The position numbers were made by a program, and so were the translations under genes. Under the pieces are notes generated by a model. That model was not told the DNA's origin, did not search any database, and was given only the letters and a program-made list of their open reading frames with translations. Shown here one piece after another: positions 1-8,366 of a stretch of 64,000 nt of DNA (the first letter of the stretch is position 1; each line of letters begins with the position of its first letter). The stretch comes from Microbispora sp. H13382 (GTDB lineage: Bacteria; Actinomycetota; Actinomycetes; Streptosporangiales; Streptosporangiaceae), in contig NZ_JABBXA010000022.1 of assembly GCF_014161445.1 (NCBI RefSeq), positions 107,194 to 171,193 on the forward strand, in the 5' to 3' direction.

Positions 1-1180
1 TCTCCCCGAAGAAGACCTTGCTGTATTCCTCGTAGGGGAAGCAGCGGTAGCCGGGATAGGGCTGGAACCAGGAGTCCGTCCACTCCCACACGTCCCCCAT
101 CAGCTGCTCCACTCCGTAGGGGCTCGCGCCGTCCGGGAACGCCCCGGCGGGCGCGGGCCGGGCGGCGCGGTGGCCGAGGTTGGCCCAGCGCCCGAGGTGG
201 CCGGGGTCGGCCTCGCCCCAGGGGTACGTGCGGCCGCCGCACGCCTTCTCCCACTCGGCCTCGGTCGGCAGGCGCTTGCCCGCCCACCGGGCGTACGCGT
301 CGGCCTCGTACCAGGAGACGTGCTGCACCGGCTCGTCCGGCGGCACGGGCTCCTCCCGGCCGAAGCGGATCCGCCACCAGGTGTCCCCGTCCCGGATCCA
401 GAACAGCGGGGCCTCCACGCCGGTCCGTTCGGCCCACTCCCAGCCCTGGGGCAGCCACCAGCGCGGGTCGCGGTAGCCGCCGTCCTCGACGAACTCCAGG
501 TACGCCCCGTTGGTGACGGGACGGCGGTCGATCCAGTAGCCCGGCAGGTAGATCCGGTGGGCCGGCCGTTCGTTGTCGTACGCCCAGGCCACGGTGTCGG
601 TGCCCATCGTGAAGACCCCGGCGGGGATGTGCACCTCCGGCTCACCGGCGGGCCGGCCCGGCGGCAGCTCCCCGTCGCGGACCAGGCCGGGCCGCCGGGA
701 CAGCTGGAGCGTGGCGAGCATCGTCTCGTCGTGCTGGTGCTCGTGCTGCAGCACCAGCCCGAAGACGTAGCCGCCGGACCGCAGCGGGGCGGGGTCGGTC
801 AGGTCCACCAGGTCGAGGACGTCGAGCACCCGGCCGCGTACGCCGGAGATGTACTTCCTGGCCTCGGCCGGGCCGAGCAGCGGCAGCGAGGGCCGGTCCT
901 TGCGCGGGTATTTGAACGCGTCGTAGAGGTGGTCGATCTCCGGGCGCAGCGGCTCGATGCCGCCCACCTCCCGAAGCACCCACAGCTCCTCGTAGTTCCC
1001 GACGTGCGCGAGGTCCCAGACCAGCGGCGACATCAGGGGCGAGTGCTGGCGCACGAGCATGTCGTCGTCGGTGTCGGTGTAGGCGAGCGAGCGCTCGCGT
1101 ACGGCCTCGAGCTCGGCCGCGATCCGCTCCTTCAGTCCGGTCGGGCCGGCGTTGCCCAGGACGGCGTCGAGATCGGTCAC
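1..1180 (-). CDS. egtB: Ergothioneine biosynthesis protein EgtB (hercynylcysteine sulfoxide synthase), C-terminus cut by the window edge
   Basis: Non-haem iron enzyme that joins hercynine to gamma-glutamylcysteine (or cysteine) with O2, the central step of ergothioneine synthesis. About 393 codons are in the window, and the last 40 or so lie to the left. Visible are the N-terminal DinB-like part with DLAHVGNYEELW (about residue 60) and QHEHQHDET (about 138-146), which supply the three iron-binding histidines, followed by the FGE-sulfatase-like domain (TMGTDTVAWAYDNERPAH, GKRLPTEAEWEKA, GDVWEWTDSW). The start is GTG at 1180, overlapping the egtA stop as GTGA, so the two genes are translationally coupled. 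egtC and egtD are expected beyond position 1, by analogy with the known egt operon order. Confidence 0.93.
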   Translation of the reverse strand, partial: MTDLDAVLGNAGPTGLKERIAAELEAVRERSLAYTDTDDDMLVRQHSPLMSPLVWDLAHVGNYEELWVLREVGGIEPLRPEIDHLYDAFKYPRKDRPSLPLLGPAEARKYISGVRGRVLDVLDLVDLTDPAPLRSGGYVFGLVLQHEHQHDETMLATLQLSRRPGLVRDGELPPGRPAGEPEVHIPAGVFTMGTDTVAWAYDNERPAHRIYLPGYWIDRRPVTNGAYLEFVEDGGYRDPRWWLPQGWEWAERTGVEAPLFWIRDGDTWWRIRFGREEPVPPDEPVQHVSWYEADAYARWAGKRLPTEAEWEKACGGRTYPWGEADPGHLGRWANLGHRAARPAPAGAFPDGASPYGVEQLMGDVWEWTDSWFQPYPGYRCFPYEEYSKVFFGE

Positions 1181-2301
1181 GCGTACATCTCCTCCATCTG
1201 GTCGGCGGCCGGCGATCGGCCGGATTCGATGTGCCGGGAGGCGAACGCGCGGACCCGGGCGACCAGCCGGGGCTCGGCCCCGAGGCGGGGCAGGGCCTCG
1301 GCGGCGGCGCGGAAGCAGACGGAGGCGGACCGGCGCAGCTCGGGGTCGGCGAGACCGAGCCGGGCGGCGTCCGACCACCGGTGCGCGACCGGCCGGGCCG
1401 CTTCGAGGGCGACCCCGGCGGCCCGGTCGTCGGTGACGAGCGCGTGGACGACGGCCACGCACACGGGCCACTCGGCCGCCCCCTGCGCGTCGAGGTAGCG
1501 CACCTCCAGCCAGCCCCGGGGGCGCACGGGCGGGAAGAGCGTGGTGGCGTGGTAGGCGAGGTCGTCCTCGTCGGGGGGACGCCCGGCCACGCGGGCGAAG
1601 TCCCGGAACGCCGAGCCGTCGAGGACCGGCAGGAAGCCGCCGTCCCCCCGGATCAGCATGAGACGGGCGTCGAGGAGGTAACGCGCCCAGTCGTCCACCG
1701 GATCGCCTCCGCGCGCGACGGGCGCGGTCCTGCTCGGGTCGAGCCTGCCCCACACTGCCTGGCGGCCCGAGGCCCATCCGCCCGCGGGCGAGTTGGCGAA
1801 GGCCGCCACCAGCACCGGGCCGAGCACGTGGACGCGTTCCCAGCGGACCCGGGGATCGTCGCCGAAGTCCAGGTTGATCTGGACGGACGCGGTCGAGCAC
1901 ATCATCGTGAGGCCGTGCGGGCGGCCCAGGAAGGCGGCCATCGCCTCATATCGGGGCTCTCGTAACTGGCGCAGGGGCGGACGGAGCGTGTCCAGGCCGC
2001 GGCCGCCCAGCCGCAGGCCGGCCCGGGTGAGCGCGAGCCGTACGGCGCCGACGTCGGCGGTGAGCTTCGCGATCGCGTCAGGCAGGACGTCCGGCGGAGC
2101 GGACAGTTCGAGCTGCCCGCCCGGTTCGAACGTCACCCGGCTGCCGCCGGGGAGCGTGGGGAGCGCGTCCGCGATCCGGGCGACGGGAACGTGGAGCGCG
2201 GGGTCCTCGGCGTCGAAGACCAGGAACTCCAGCTCGACGCCCAGCCGGTCGGAGGTGACTCCGCGGAAGCAGTCCCGGGCGTAGTTCTGCACGTCGGTCA
2301 T
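1177..2301 (-). CDS. egtA: Glutamate-cysteine ligase EgtA
   Basis: Makes gamma-glutamylcysteine, the sulfur donor used by EgtB in the actinobacterial ergothioneine pathway. The 374-residue protein carries GCS2-type sequence: VELEFLVFD near residue 25, MMCSTASVQINLDFGD mid-protein, and DWARYLLDARLMLIRGDG further on. A longer frame runs upstream to 2349, but the ATG at 2301 is preceded by a G-rich ribosome site (TTGGGGGGCGA) and gives MTDVQNYARDCFRG, so I use it. The gene is first in the visible part of the operon and overlaps egtB by 4 nt. A 7-bp inverted repeat lies 28 nt upstream of the start. Confidence 0.9.
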   Translation of the reverse strand: MTDVQNYARDCFRGVTSDRLGVELEFLVFDAEDPALHVPVARIADALPTLPGGSRVTFEPGGQLELSAPPDVLPDAIAKLTADVGAVRLALTRAGLRLGGRGLDTLRPPLRQLREPRYEAMAAFLGRPHGLTMMCSTASVQINLDFGDDPRVRWERVHVLGPVLVAAFANSPAGGWASGRQAVWGRLDPSRTAPVARGGDPVDDWARYLLDARLMLIRGDGGFLPVLDGSAFRDFARVAGRPPDEDDLAYHATTLFPPVRPRGWLEVRYLDAQGAAEWPVCVAVVHALVTDDRAAGVALEAARPVAHRWSDAARLGLADPELRRSASVCFRAAAEALPRLGAEPRLVARVRAFASRHIESGRSPAADQMEEMYA

Positions 2302-2328
2302 TCGCCCCCCAACGGGCCGAGGTTTGCC

Positions 2329-2347
2329 GACTCGGTGGTGCCGAGTC
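2329..2347. promoter_or_regulatory. Inverted repeat in the egtA leader
   Basis: GACTCGG, a 5-nt gap, then CCGAGTC: a perfect 7-bp inverted repeat 28 nt upstream of the egtA start. It could be an operator or an RNA hairpin in the leader. No regulator can be named from the sequence. Confidence 0.35.
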
Positions 2348-2408
2348 AACTTTCCCCGTAATCACCTCTTTCAACCTGAAACCCACTGAAACAGGGCGTT
2401 AACCCTGG

Positions 2409-3062
2409 TCACGCGGCGGTTGCCCAGTCCTCATCGCGCATCCGGATCATCGAGACGCCGACGATGCCGAAGACCACGAGCAGGATGACGGGGCCGCCGA
2501 GGCCCAGCACGAGGTTCCACGCGCTCGCGCCGAACAGCCAGACGAGGATGCCGACGAGCACGCCGGCCGGGAACCACCACCCGGCCCGGCCTCCCCAGGC
2601 GTACGCGACGGCCACGAGCACGAGGCCGAGGAACGACCCGATCATCCCGGGCATCTGCCAGGCGATCGTCATCGCGGGCTGCGCCGCGTCCTGCATGAGC
2701 TTCTCGGCCTGGTCCACCGGCAGCATCCGGAACGCCACGATGTCGAAGAAGTCCGAGATCATCAGTGCCGAGAAGTTGATGAGGCCGAGGACCGCGACCA
2801 CGCCCGCGATGTTGGCGAGTACCACGCCCTTCTTGCGTACGAGGTGGACGAGGCCGATCACACCGGGGACCCACAGGATCCACGCGTAGTGGAGGAGCGT
2901 CGCGCTGACGCCCACGGCGCCCGGGTTGTTCGCGTACACGAGAGGGTCCTCGACCCCGGGCTCGGACGGATCGGCGGCCATGCCGAGGAGCAGGCAGAGC
3001 GGGGCGAGGACGAGGCTCGTGCCCGCCGCGACGCGGCGGAAGGAGTTCGCGTTGGTAAGCAT
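2409..3062 (-). CDS. Multi-spanning membrane protein, unknown function
   Basis: Protein of 217 residues with about six hydrophobic helices: near residues 12-28, 52-77, 81-105, 133-155, 158-178 and 185-207. The first helix looks like an uncleaved signal anchor (SLVLAPLCLLLGM). The layout resembles DUF4386-like actinobacterial membrane proteins, but I cannot name a family with confidence. It is divergent from the sensor kinase at 3181. A TACGGT box ends 7 nt before the ATG, suggesting a leaderless transcript. It ends 107 nt from the egtA start and is probably a separate transcription unit. Confidence 0.75.
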   Translation of the reverse strand: MLTNANSFRRVAAGTSLVLAPLCLLLGMAADPSEPGVEDPLVYANNPGAVGVSATLLHYAWILWVPGVIGLVHLVRKKGVVLANIAGVVAVLGLINFSALMISDFFDIVAFRMLPVDQAEKLMQDAAQPAMTIAWQMPGMIGSFLGLVLVAVAYAWGGRAGWWFPAGVLVGILVWLFGASAWNLVLGLGGPVILLVVFGIVGVSMIRMRDEDWATAA

Positions 3063-3069
3063 GCGGAGG

Positions 3070-3075
3070 ACCGTA
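3070..3075 (-). promoter_or_regulatory. Leaderless -10 box (TACGGT) for the membrane protein at 2409-3062
   Basis: Read on the minus strand, TACGGT is followed by 7 nt and then the ATG at 3062. No ribosome binding site is needed if transcription starts at the A of ATG. Confidence 0.4.
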
Positions 3076-3167
3076 CGGATCGGTCCCCCGCGGTGTCGTC
3101 AAAGCACGTTTTGACGACCTGTCCTCCTACAGGTGGATTTGTGGAACGGTGCATTCCGGACGACCGT

Positions 3168-3173
3168 TACTCT
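3168..3173 (+). promoter_or_regulatory. Leaderless -10 box (TACTCT) for the sensor kinase
   Basis: TACTCT, then 7 nt (CTGCGTC), then the ATG at 3181. The same hexamer sits 6 nt before the oligoribonuclease start at 48519. It supports the 3181 start over the upstream GTG at 3133. Confidence 0.45.
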
Positions 3174-3180
3174 CTGCGTC

Positions 3181-4317
3181 ATGCTCCACCGCCGTCCCCC
3201 CACTCTCGTCGACTGGCTCGTCGCGGTGGCCGTGGGCCTGTTCGCGATCGCCGAGGAGATCGGCGGGCGCTCCATGGGCCCCTCCCGCGAGGATCTCCCC
3301 ATCTGGATCGCCGCCGGGGTCGTCACCGCCGCCGGAGTGCTGTTCCGGCGCCGCGTCCCCTTCGCGATCCTGTGCGTCTACTCCGCCGTCAACGTCCTGC
3401 TGTTCGCCCTCGCCCCCCAGATGTCGGCGGCCTGGCAGTTCTACACCGAGCTCGTGCTGCTGTTCACCCTGCTGTCGGAGGTACGGCCGGGCAGCGTGAA
3501 GGCCGTGACCGGCCTGGTCGCGAGCGGTGCGTACGTCGTCTCCATGCTGGCGGCCTCGTCCCCGCCTGCCGGGTGGGGCGACATCGCCGTGGCGGTGGTG
3601 ATGTCCGCGATCGCGGCCGGAGCCGGCCTGGCCGTGCGGCGGCACCGCGTGATCGCCGCACAGGCCGCCGAGCGCGGCGAACTGCTGGCCCGCGAGGCGG
3701 TGTCGGAGGAGCGCGCCCGCATCGCCCGCGAACTGCACGACATCGTCGCCCACAGCGTCAGCGTGATGACCATGCAGACCGGCGGCGTACGGCTCATGCT
3801 GCGCGAGGACCAGGAACGCGAGCGGCAGGTGCTCGCGTCGATCGAGGAGACGGGCCGCGGCGCGGTCGACGAGCTGCGCCGGATGCTCGGCCTGCTGCGC
3901 GGGCCGCAGGCGGACGCGGGCCCTCAGGCCGGCCTCGACCGGCTGGACGACCTGCTCGACCAGGTCAGGGCGGCGGGCCTCGAGGTGGCCCTGGAGGTGC
4001 GGGGAGACCCGGTGCCGCTGCCCGCCGGGCTCGACCTGTCGGCCTTCCGCATCGTGCAGGAGGCGCTGACCAACGCGCTCAAGCACGCTGGCCCGACCCG
4101 GGCGGCGGTCACCGTGGACTACCGCCCCGGGGAGCTGCACCTGCATGTCGTCGACCACGGCCCGCGCCAGGGCAGGACGCGGGCGCGCGCCGCCGGGCCG
4201 GAGAGCGGACACGGGCTGATCGGCATGCGGGAGCGGGCCGCGCTGTTCCACGGCACGCTCACCGCGGGACCGCTCGCCTCGGGCGGGTTCGGCGTCCGGG
4301 CGGTGCTGCCCCTGTGA
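3181..4317 (+). CDS. NarL-family sensor histidine kinase
   Basis: Membrane sensor of a two-component system, 378 residues. Hydrophobic helices lie near 12-25, 41-55, 59-78, 88-99, 108-124 and 134-152. The HisKA_3 dimerisation/phosphoacceptor helix contains ERARIARELHDIVAHS with His186. The HATPase region shows QEALTNALKHA (N box) and a glycine-rich GHGLIGMRERA near the end. The signal is unknown, as there is no recognisable extracellular domain. The start is placed at ATG 3181, just behind a TACTCT leaderless box. The stop overlaps the response regulator start as GTGA, so the pair is co-translated. Confidence 0.92.
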   Translation: MLHRRPPTLVDWLVAVAVGLFAIAEEIGGRSMGPSREDLPIWIAAGVVTAAGVLFRRRVPFAILCVYSAVNVLLFALAPQMSAAWQFYTELVLLFTLLSEVRPGSVKAVTGLVASGAYVVSMLAASSPPAGWGDIAVAVVMSAIAAGAGLAVRRHRVIAAQAAERGELLAREAVSEERARIARELHDIVAHSVSVMTMQTGGVRLMLREDQERERQVLASIEETGRGAVDELRRMLGLLRGPQADAGPQAGLDRLDDLLDQVRAAGLEVALEVRGDPVPLPAGLDLSAFRIVQEALTNALKHAGPTRAAVTVDYRPGELHLHVVDHGPRQGRTRARAAGPESGHGLIGMRERAALFHGTLTAGPLASGGFGVRAVLPL

Positions 4318-4994
4318 GTGATGCTGTGAGTGACGCTGTGAACGTGATCGGGATCCTGATCGCCGACGACCAGGCGATGATCCGGGCCGGGCTGCGCCTG
4401 GTCATCGGCACCCAGCCGGACCTCGCCGTGCTGGGCGAGGCGTCCGACGGCCAACGCGCCGTGGAACTGGCCCGGAGCCTGCGGCCCGACGTCGTGCTGC
4501 TCGACATCGCGATGCCGCGCCTCGACGGCCTGGAGGCGGCCCGGCGGATCCTGTCCGCGCCCGAGCCGCCGCGTGTGATCATGCTGACGACCTACGACAC
4601 CGACGAGAACCTCGGCCACGCCCTGCACGCCGGGGTCAGCGGTTTCCTGCTCAAGGTCTCGCCGCCCGAGCACCTGTTCGCGGCGATCCGCAGCGCCGCC
4701 CGCGGCGAGCTGCTGCTCGACCCCGCCGTCACGGGCAGGGTCGTGGACGCCTACCGCCGCGCACAACCCGCCGCGCCACCGCCGGAGACCGGACTGACGC
4801 CGCGGGAGGAGCAGGTGCTGCGCCTGGTCGCGCGGGGGCTGTCGAACGGCGAGATCGCCGGCACGCTGTCGATCAGCGAGGCGACGGTGAGCACGCACAT
4901 GAACCGCCTGCTGGCCAAGCTCGGCCTGCGCGACCGCGCCCAGGCCGTCAGGTACGCCTACGAGTCGGGCGTCGTCCGCCCAGGAGACCCCTAG
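4314..4994 (+). CDS. NarL/FixJ-family response regulator
   Basis: Partner of the kinase encoded just upstream. The 226-residue protein has a receiver domain (acidic pair D18-D19, phosphoacceptor D64 in VVLLDIAMPRLDG, switch Thr in MLTTYDTDE) and a C-terminal LuxR-type HTH (LTPREEQVLRLVARGLSNGE, about residues 161-180). The GTG at 4314 overlaps the kinase stop. Alternative in-frame GTGs at 4326 and 4338 would shorten the N-terminus by 4 or 8 residues and cannot be excluded. Targets are unknown. Confidence 0.92.
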   Translation: MSDAVSDAVNVIGILIADDQAMIRAGLRLVIGTQPDLAVLGEASDGQRAVELARSLRPDVVLLDIAMPRLDGLEAARRILSAPEPPRVIMLTTYDTDENLGHALHAGVSGFLLKVSPPEHLFAAIRSAARGELLLDPAVTGRVVDAYRRAQPAAPPPETGLTPREEQVLRLVARGLSNGEIAGTLSISEATVSTHMNRLLAKLGLRDRAQAVRYAYESGVVRPGDP

Positions 4995-5005
4995 TCGACA
5001 GCCGG

Positions 5006-5011
5006 TAGCGT
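5006..5011 (+). promoter_or_regulatory. Leaderless -10-like box (TAGCGT) for dapD
   Basis: TAGCGT followed by 8 nt and the ATG at 5020. No Shine-Dalgarno is visible in the gap. Confidence 0.35.
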
Positions 5012-5019
5012 AGGTGCAC

Positions 5020-5988
5020 ATGACAGCTATCGACTCCACCACCTCGGGTGCGTACGGGATCGGCCTCGCCACGATCGCCGCGGACGGCACCGTGCTGGAC
5101 ACCTGGTTCCCCTTCCCGGCGCTGGGCGAGCCCCCGGCCGTGGGCACCGAGCCGATCGCGGGCGACGACCTCGGCGAGGGCATGGCGGACCTGGTCGGCC
5201 CCGACCCCGCCCGGGGCGTCGAGGTCGTGGCCGTGCGCACCGGCATCGCCGACCTGTCGGCCCCGCCGGCCGACGCGTACGACGTGTACCTGCGGCTGCA
5301 CCTGCTGTCCCACCGCCTGGTCCGGCCGCGTTCGATCAACCTCGACGGGGTCTTCGGGCTGCTGGCCAACGTCGTGTGGACCAGCCACGGCCCGTGCAGG
5401 GTGGAGGGCTTCGAGGAGGTGCGGCTGCGCCTGCGGGCCCGGGGCCCGGTGACCGTCTACGGCGTGGACAAGTTCCCCCGGATGGTCGACTACGTGCTGC
5501 CCTCCGGCGTGCGGGTCGCCGACGCCGACCGCGTACGGCTCGGCGCCCACCTGGCGAGCGGCACCACCGTCATGCACGAGGGCTTCGTCAACTACAACGC
5601 CGGCACGCTCGGCGCCTCGATGGTGGAGGGCCGCATCTCCGCCGGGGTCGTCGTGGGCGACGGGTCGGACGTGGGCGGCGGCGCCTCGATCATGGGCACG
5701 CTGTCCGGCGGCGGCAAGGAGGTCATCTCGATCGGCGAGCGGTGCCTGCTCGGGGCCAACTCCGGCGTCGGCATCTCGCTGGGCGACGACTGCGTGGTGG
5801 AGGCCGGGCTGTACGTCACGGCGGGCACCAAGGTCACGCTGCCGGACGGGGCGGTCGTGAAGGCGAGGGAGCTGTCGGGCAAGTCGGGTCTGCTGCTGCG
5901 CCGCAACTCGACGACCGGGGCGGTCGAGGCGGTGTCACGCGACAGCAGGGGCATCGAGCTCAACGCCGCTTTGCACGCCAACGACTAG
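5020..5988 (+). CDS. dapD: Tetrahydrodipicolinate N-succinyltransferase DapD
   Basis: Catalyses succinyl-CoA dependent acylation of tetrahydrodipicolinate in the meso-DAP/lysine pathway, feeding peptidoglycan synthesis. The 322-residue protein matches the actinobacterial long DapD type. The N-terminal half is followed by the left-handed parallel beta-helix hexapeptide region, about residues 170-290 (HLASGTTVMHEGFVNYNAGT, GRISAGVVVGDGSDVGGGAS, MGTLSGGGKEVISIGE). A GTG at 5014 is in frame, but the ATG at 5020 gives the usual MTAIDSTTS-like start. It is monocistronic by context: the response regulator ends 25 nt upstream and the next gene starts 81 nt downstream. Confidence 0.93.
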   Translation: MTAIDSTTSGAYGIGLATIAADGTVLDTWFPFPALGEPPAVGTEPIAGDDLGEGMADLVGPDPARGVEVVAVRTGIADLSAPPADAYDVYLRLHLLSHRLVRPRSINLDGVFGLLANVVWTSHGPCRVEGFEEVRLRLRARGPVTVYGVDKFPRMVDYVLPSGVRVADADRVRLGAHLASGTTVMHEGFVNYNAGTLGASMVEGRISAGVVVGDGSDVGGGASIMGTLSGGGKEVISIGERCLLGANSGVGISLGDDCVVEAGLYVTAGTKVTLPDGAVVKARELSGKSGLLLRRNSTTGAVEAVSRDSRGIELNAALHAND

Positions 5989-6069
5989 ACCCTGATATGA
6001 CCCTGAGTCTGCCCTGAACTTGGCCTTCGGCCCTGTGAGCGGGGGGAGTGCGGCCCGTACGGTGAAGGT

Positions 6070-6246
6070 ATGGGACGCATTCTCCTCATCGCCGCAGCCG
6101 TCATCGTCGGGTTCTTCCTTCTCGGCTCCGTCATCGGGCTCATCTTCGGCGCGCTGAAGTGGGTTCTGATCATCGGCGCGATCGCGCTGATCGTGTCGGT
6201 CGTGCTCAAGCTCACCCGGAGCAGCAGGTCGGGTCACTACACCTGA
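6070..6246 (+). CDS. Small two-helix membrane protein (58 aa)
   Basis: Encodes MGRILLIAAAVIVGFFLLGS..., with two hydrophobic helices (about residues 3-28 and 32-47) and a basic tail ending KLTRSSRSGHYT. It is preceded by TACGGT 6 nt upstream and by a GAAGG purine stretch, and is followed 21 nt later by a strong hairpin terminator, so it reads as a real short gene. Similar small hydrophobic proteins next to dapD are known only as hypotheticals to me. No function is proposed. Confidence 0.7.
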   Translation: MGRILLIAAAVIVGFFLLGSVIGLIFGALKWVLIIGAIALIVSVVLKLTRSSRSGHYT

Positions 6247-6267
6247 CCGGGCCGTAGACCAAAAGGG

Positions 6268-6299
6268 GCGGGCCCCGCCGCGGATGCGGCGGGGCCCGC
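6268..6299. terminator. Bidirectional hairpin terminator between the 58-aa gene and the cellulase gene
   Basis: A perfect 14-bp stem (GCGGGCCCCGCCGC / GCGGCGGGGCCCGC) with a GGAT loop, preceded by AAAA at 6261-6264 on the plus strand, which gives a U-run for the minus-strand transcript. It lies between two convergent genes and can serve both. Confidence 0.8.
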
Positions 6300-6317
6300 T
6301 GTCACTCGCGCCTCGTG

Positions 6318-8171
6318 TTACGAGAGGGGCGGGTAGGCGTTCTGCATGAGCTGCTGGAACTGGGCCGAGAACCAGTGGCCCGAGACCGGGGCTCCGCCGA
6401 GAGCACCGGACATGTTGTTGCCGTTCAGCGAGTTACCCGTGTAGGTCGGGTCACACATCCGGTCGAAGCCCTTGCCCTCGTCGTTCGGGATCTGGGAGCT
6501 GGAGCCGTCGGACTCACCCGGAGGCTTGATCCAGACGTAGGCGTCGAGACCGGCGGCGGGGTTCGCCTTCGGCCGCTCACCCATACCGGCGCCGGACTGG
6601 TTGCACCAGTTGCCGGCGTGGATGCGGCGGTCGACACGGGACTGGTTGACGAACGTGTCCACGCTGGTGGACGTGCTCGGCCCGGTCGGCCGGGCCGAGC
6701 CGCCCCAGCCGTTGCGGGAGGTGTCGATCAGCATGCCCAGCGTGTTCGGGAAGCCCTTCGCCACCAGAGCGTTGCGGAGACCGACCGCGAAGGACTGCTC
6801 GTCCACGTACCAGTTCCAGTCGACCCACTTGGACTGGCGCACCGACTGGCCGTTCACCGAGGTGTTGATGGTGAAGTACGGCTCGACCGTCGCGCCGAAG
6901 TTGGCGGTGTTCACGATGAAACCGTCAATGCTCTTCACGCCGTCGGTGGTGCCGGTGGCGACCTGGTGGAAGAGGTTCACCATCGGCTGGAAGTTGTTGT
7001 CCCAGCCGAGCCAGGCGTGGTGCGCCGCGTCCACGTAGGTGTAGACGTTCTTGATCGCGTGCAGCTTGTTCAGCGCGTACTGCACACCCTGGACGTAGGC
7101 GCCCGAGGACTCGGCCTCCTGACACGCCTGGAACGCGCTCACGTTGGTGATCAGGTTCGGCAGCGAGTCGGGCTCGATGATCGTCACGATGCGGAGGTTG
7201 GAGTACTTCGAGTCCGCCATGATCCCGGCGATCACGTCGATGTACTCGGTCTTGTACCGCGCGAGACCGTTCTGCGCGATCTTCAGCTCGCCGTTGGAGG
7301 CCAGCGCCGAGCAGTCGCGGTTCGGCAGGTCGTAGATGACGACCTGGATCGTGAGAGGCGTGCTGCCGTTGGCCGCGTCCTGCTTGACCGCCTCATCGAG
7401 GTGGTCACGCAGGCCCTTGCTGTTGTTGCCGGCCGAGCCGGAGGTGATCGCGGCGATGCGGTCCAGCCAGACCGCCGTGGAGATGTTGGCCACGCGCGAA
7501 CCGCCCGGCTCGGAGGCCGCGCTCGCCGACCAGTCCGGGTTCACGTACCCCGTGGCGCCGACGTACGGGTTGTCCACATGGGTCCCGGGCGGCGGCGGCG
7601 AGGTCGACGGAGAAGCCGACGGCGACACCTGCGGGGACGGGGAGACCTGCGGAGAGGGGGAAACCTGCGGGGAGGGCGAGACCGGCGGCGTCGGCGACAC
7701 CGGCGCCGACGGCGACGCCGACGGCGACTGCTGGGTGCCGTTGCAGGTGACGCCGTTGATCTTGAAGCTGGTCGGCGCCGGGTTGCTGCCGCTCCAGGTC
7801 CCGTTGAAGCCGATGCTCGTCGACGCGCCGCTGGCCAGGGACTTGTTCCAGTCCATGGCGGTCACGGTCACGTTGCTGCCCGACTGGCTCCAGTTGCCCG
7901 ACCAGCCCTGGCTGACCTTCTGGCCGCTGTTGGGGAAGGTGAAGGTGAGCGTCCAGTTGTTGAGCGCGTCACCCAGGTTCTGAATGGTCAGGTTGGCGGA
8001 CATGCCGCCCTGCCATTCACTGGCGGTGTAGTTGACCTTGCAGGCGACCGCGGCACTCGCCGAGGTGGCGGTGGCGACGGCCGCCGTGGCGCCGAGGGCG
8101 AGCACGGCCGCCGCGACCAGGCCGCGGCGCACCGTGGAGCCCACGGCTCCCGGTCGGGGGGTGGATCTCAT
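6318..8171 (-). CDS. Secreted cellulase, CBM2 plus GH6 catalytic domain
   Basis: Cellobiohydrolase/endoglucanase of GH6. From the ATG at 8171 (AGGAGG 9 nt upstream) the 617-residue protein has a twin-Arg-like signal peptide (VRRGLVAAAVLALG, cleavage after ASA near residue 41). It is followed by a CBM2 cellulose-binding domain (CKVNYTASEWQGGMSANLTI to about residue 145), a Pro/Ser linker with repeated VSPSPQ units, and GH6. Both GH6 signatures are present: VIYDLPNRDCSALAS and TIIEPDSLP, carrying the catalytic aspartates. Inverting hydrolysis of beta-1,4-glucan from chain ends or within chains cannot be told apart by eye. It is regulated by a CebR-type operator at the promoter and ends at the shared hairpin 6268-6299. 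Confidence 0.95.
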   Translation of the reverse strand: MRSTPRPGAVGSTVRRGLVAAAVLALGATAAVATATSASAAVACKVNYTASEWQGGMSANLTIQNLGDALNNWTLTFTFPNSGQKVSQGWSGNWSQSGSNVTVTAMDWNKSLASGASTSIGFNGTWSGSNPAPTSFKINGVTCNGTQQSPSASPSAPVSPTPPVSPSPQVSPSPQVSPSPQVSPSASPSTSPPPPGTHVDNPYVGATGYVNPDWSASAASEPGGSRVANISTAVWLDRIAAITSGSAGNNSKGLRDHLDEAVKQDAANGSTPLTIQVVIYDLPNRDCSALASNGELKIAQNGLARYKTEYIDVIAGIMADSKYSNLRIVTIIEPDSLPNLITNVSAFQACQEAESSGAYVQGVQYALNKLHAIKNVYTYVDAAHHAWLGWDNNFQPMVNLFHQVATGTTDGVKSIDGFIVNTANFGATVEPYFTINTSVNGQSVRQSKWVDWNWYVDEQSFAVGLRNALVAKGFPNTLGMLIDTSRNGWGGSARPTGPSTSTSVDTFVNQSRVDRRIHAGNWCNQSGAGMGERPKANPAAGLDAYVWIKPPGESDGSSSQIPNDEGKGFDRMCDPTYTGNSLNGNNMSGALGGAPVSGHWFSAQFQQLMQNAYPPLS

Positions 8172-8204
8172 TGGGAAGGTCCTCCTGGCGATGATTGCTG
8201 CGCT

Positions 8205-8227
8205 TGGGAGCGCTCCCACGAACCATA
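8205..8227 (-). promoter_or_regulatory. CebR/CelR-type operator at the cellulase promoter
   Basis: TGGGAGCGCTCCCA at 8205-8218 is the exact 14-bp palindrome known as the CebR (Streptomyces) and CelR (Thermobifida) binding site. A TATGGT -10-like box lies at 8222-8227 on the minus strand, so the operator covers the expected transcription start, 34 nt upstream of the start codon. LacI-family repressors bound here are released by cellobiose. Confidence 0.85.
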
Positions 8228-8366
8228 GGCACCACCTCCGGCGCCGTACAGAGACCCGTCAAGGGCCGCGCCGCCCCGGCGGGACCGCCCGGCGTGCACC
8301 CACCGCCCCATCAGGGCATCCATCGCCGTGTTACGGGCGAAGTCGCCTGCCTGTTACTTGAAAGTT

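Noticed and set aside
170..1498. Long plus-strand open frame across egtB and egtA
   Set aside because: Antisense shadow of the ergothioneine genes; Arg/Pro/Gly-rich composition with no domain.
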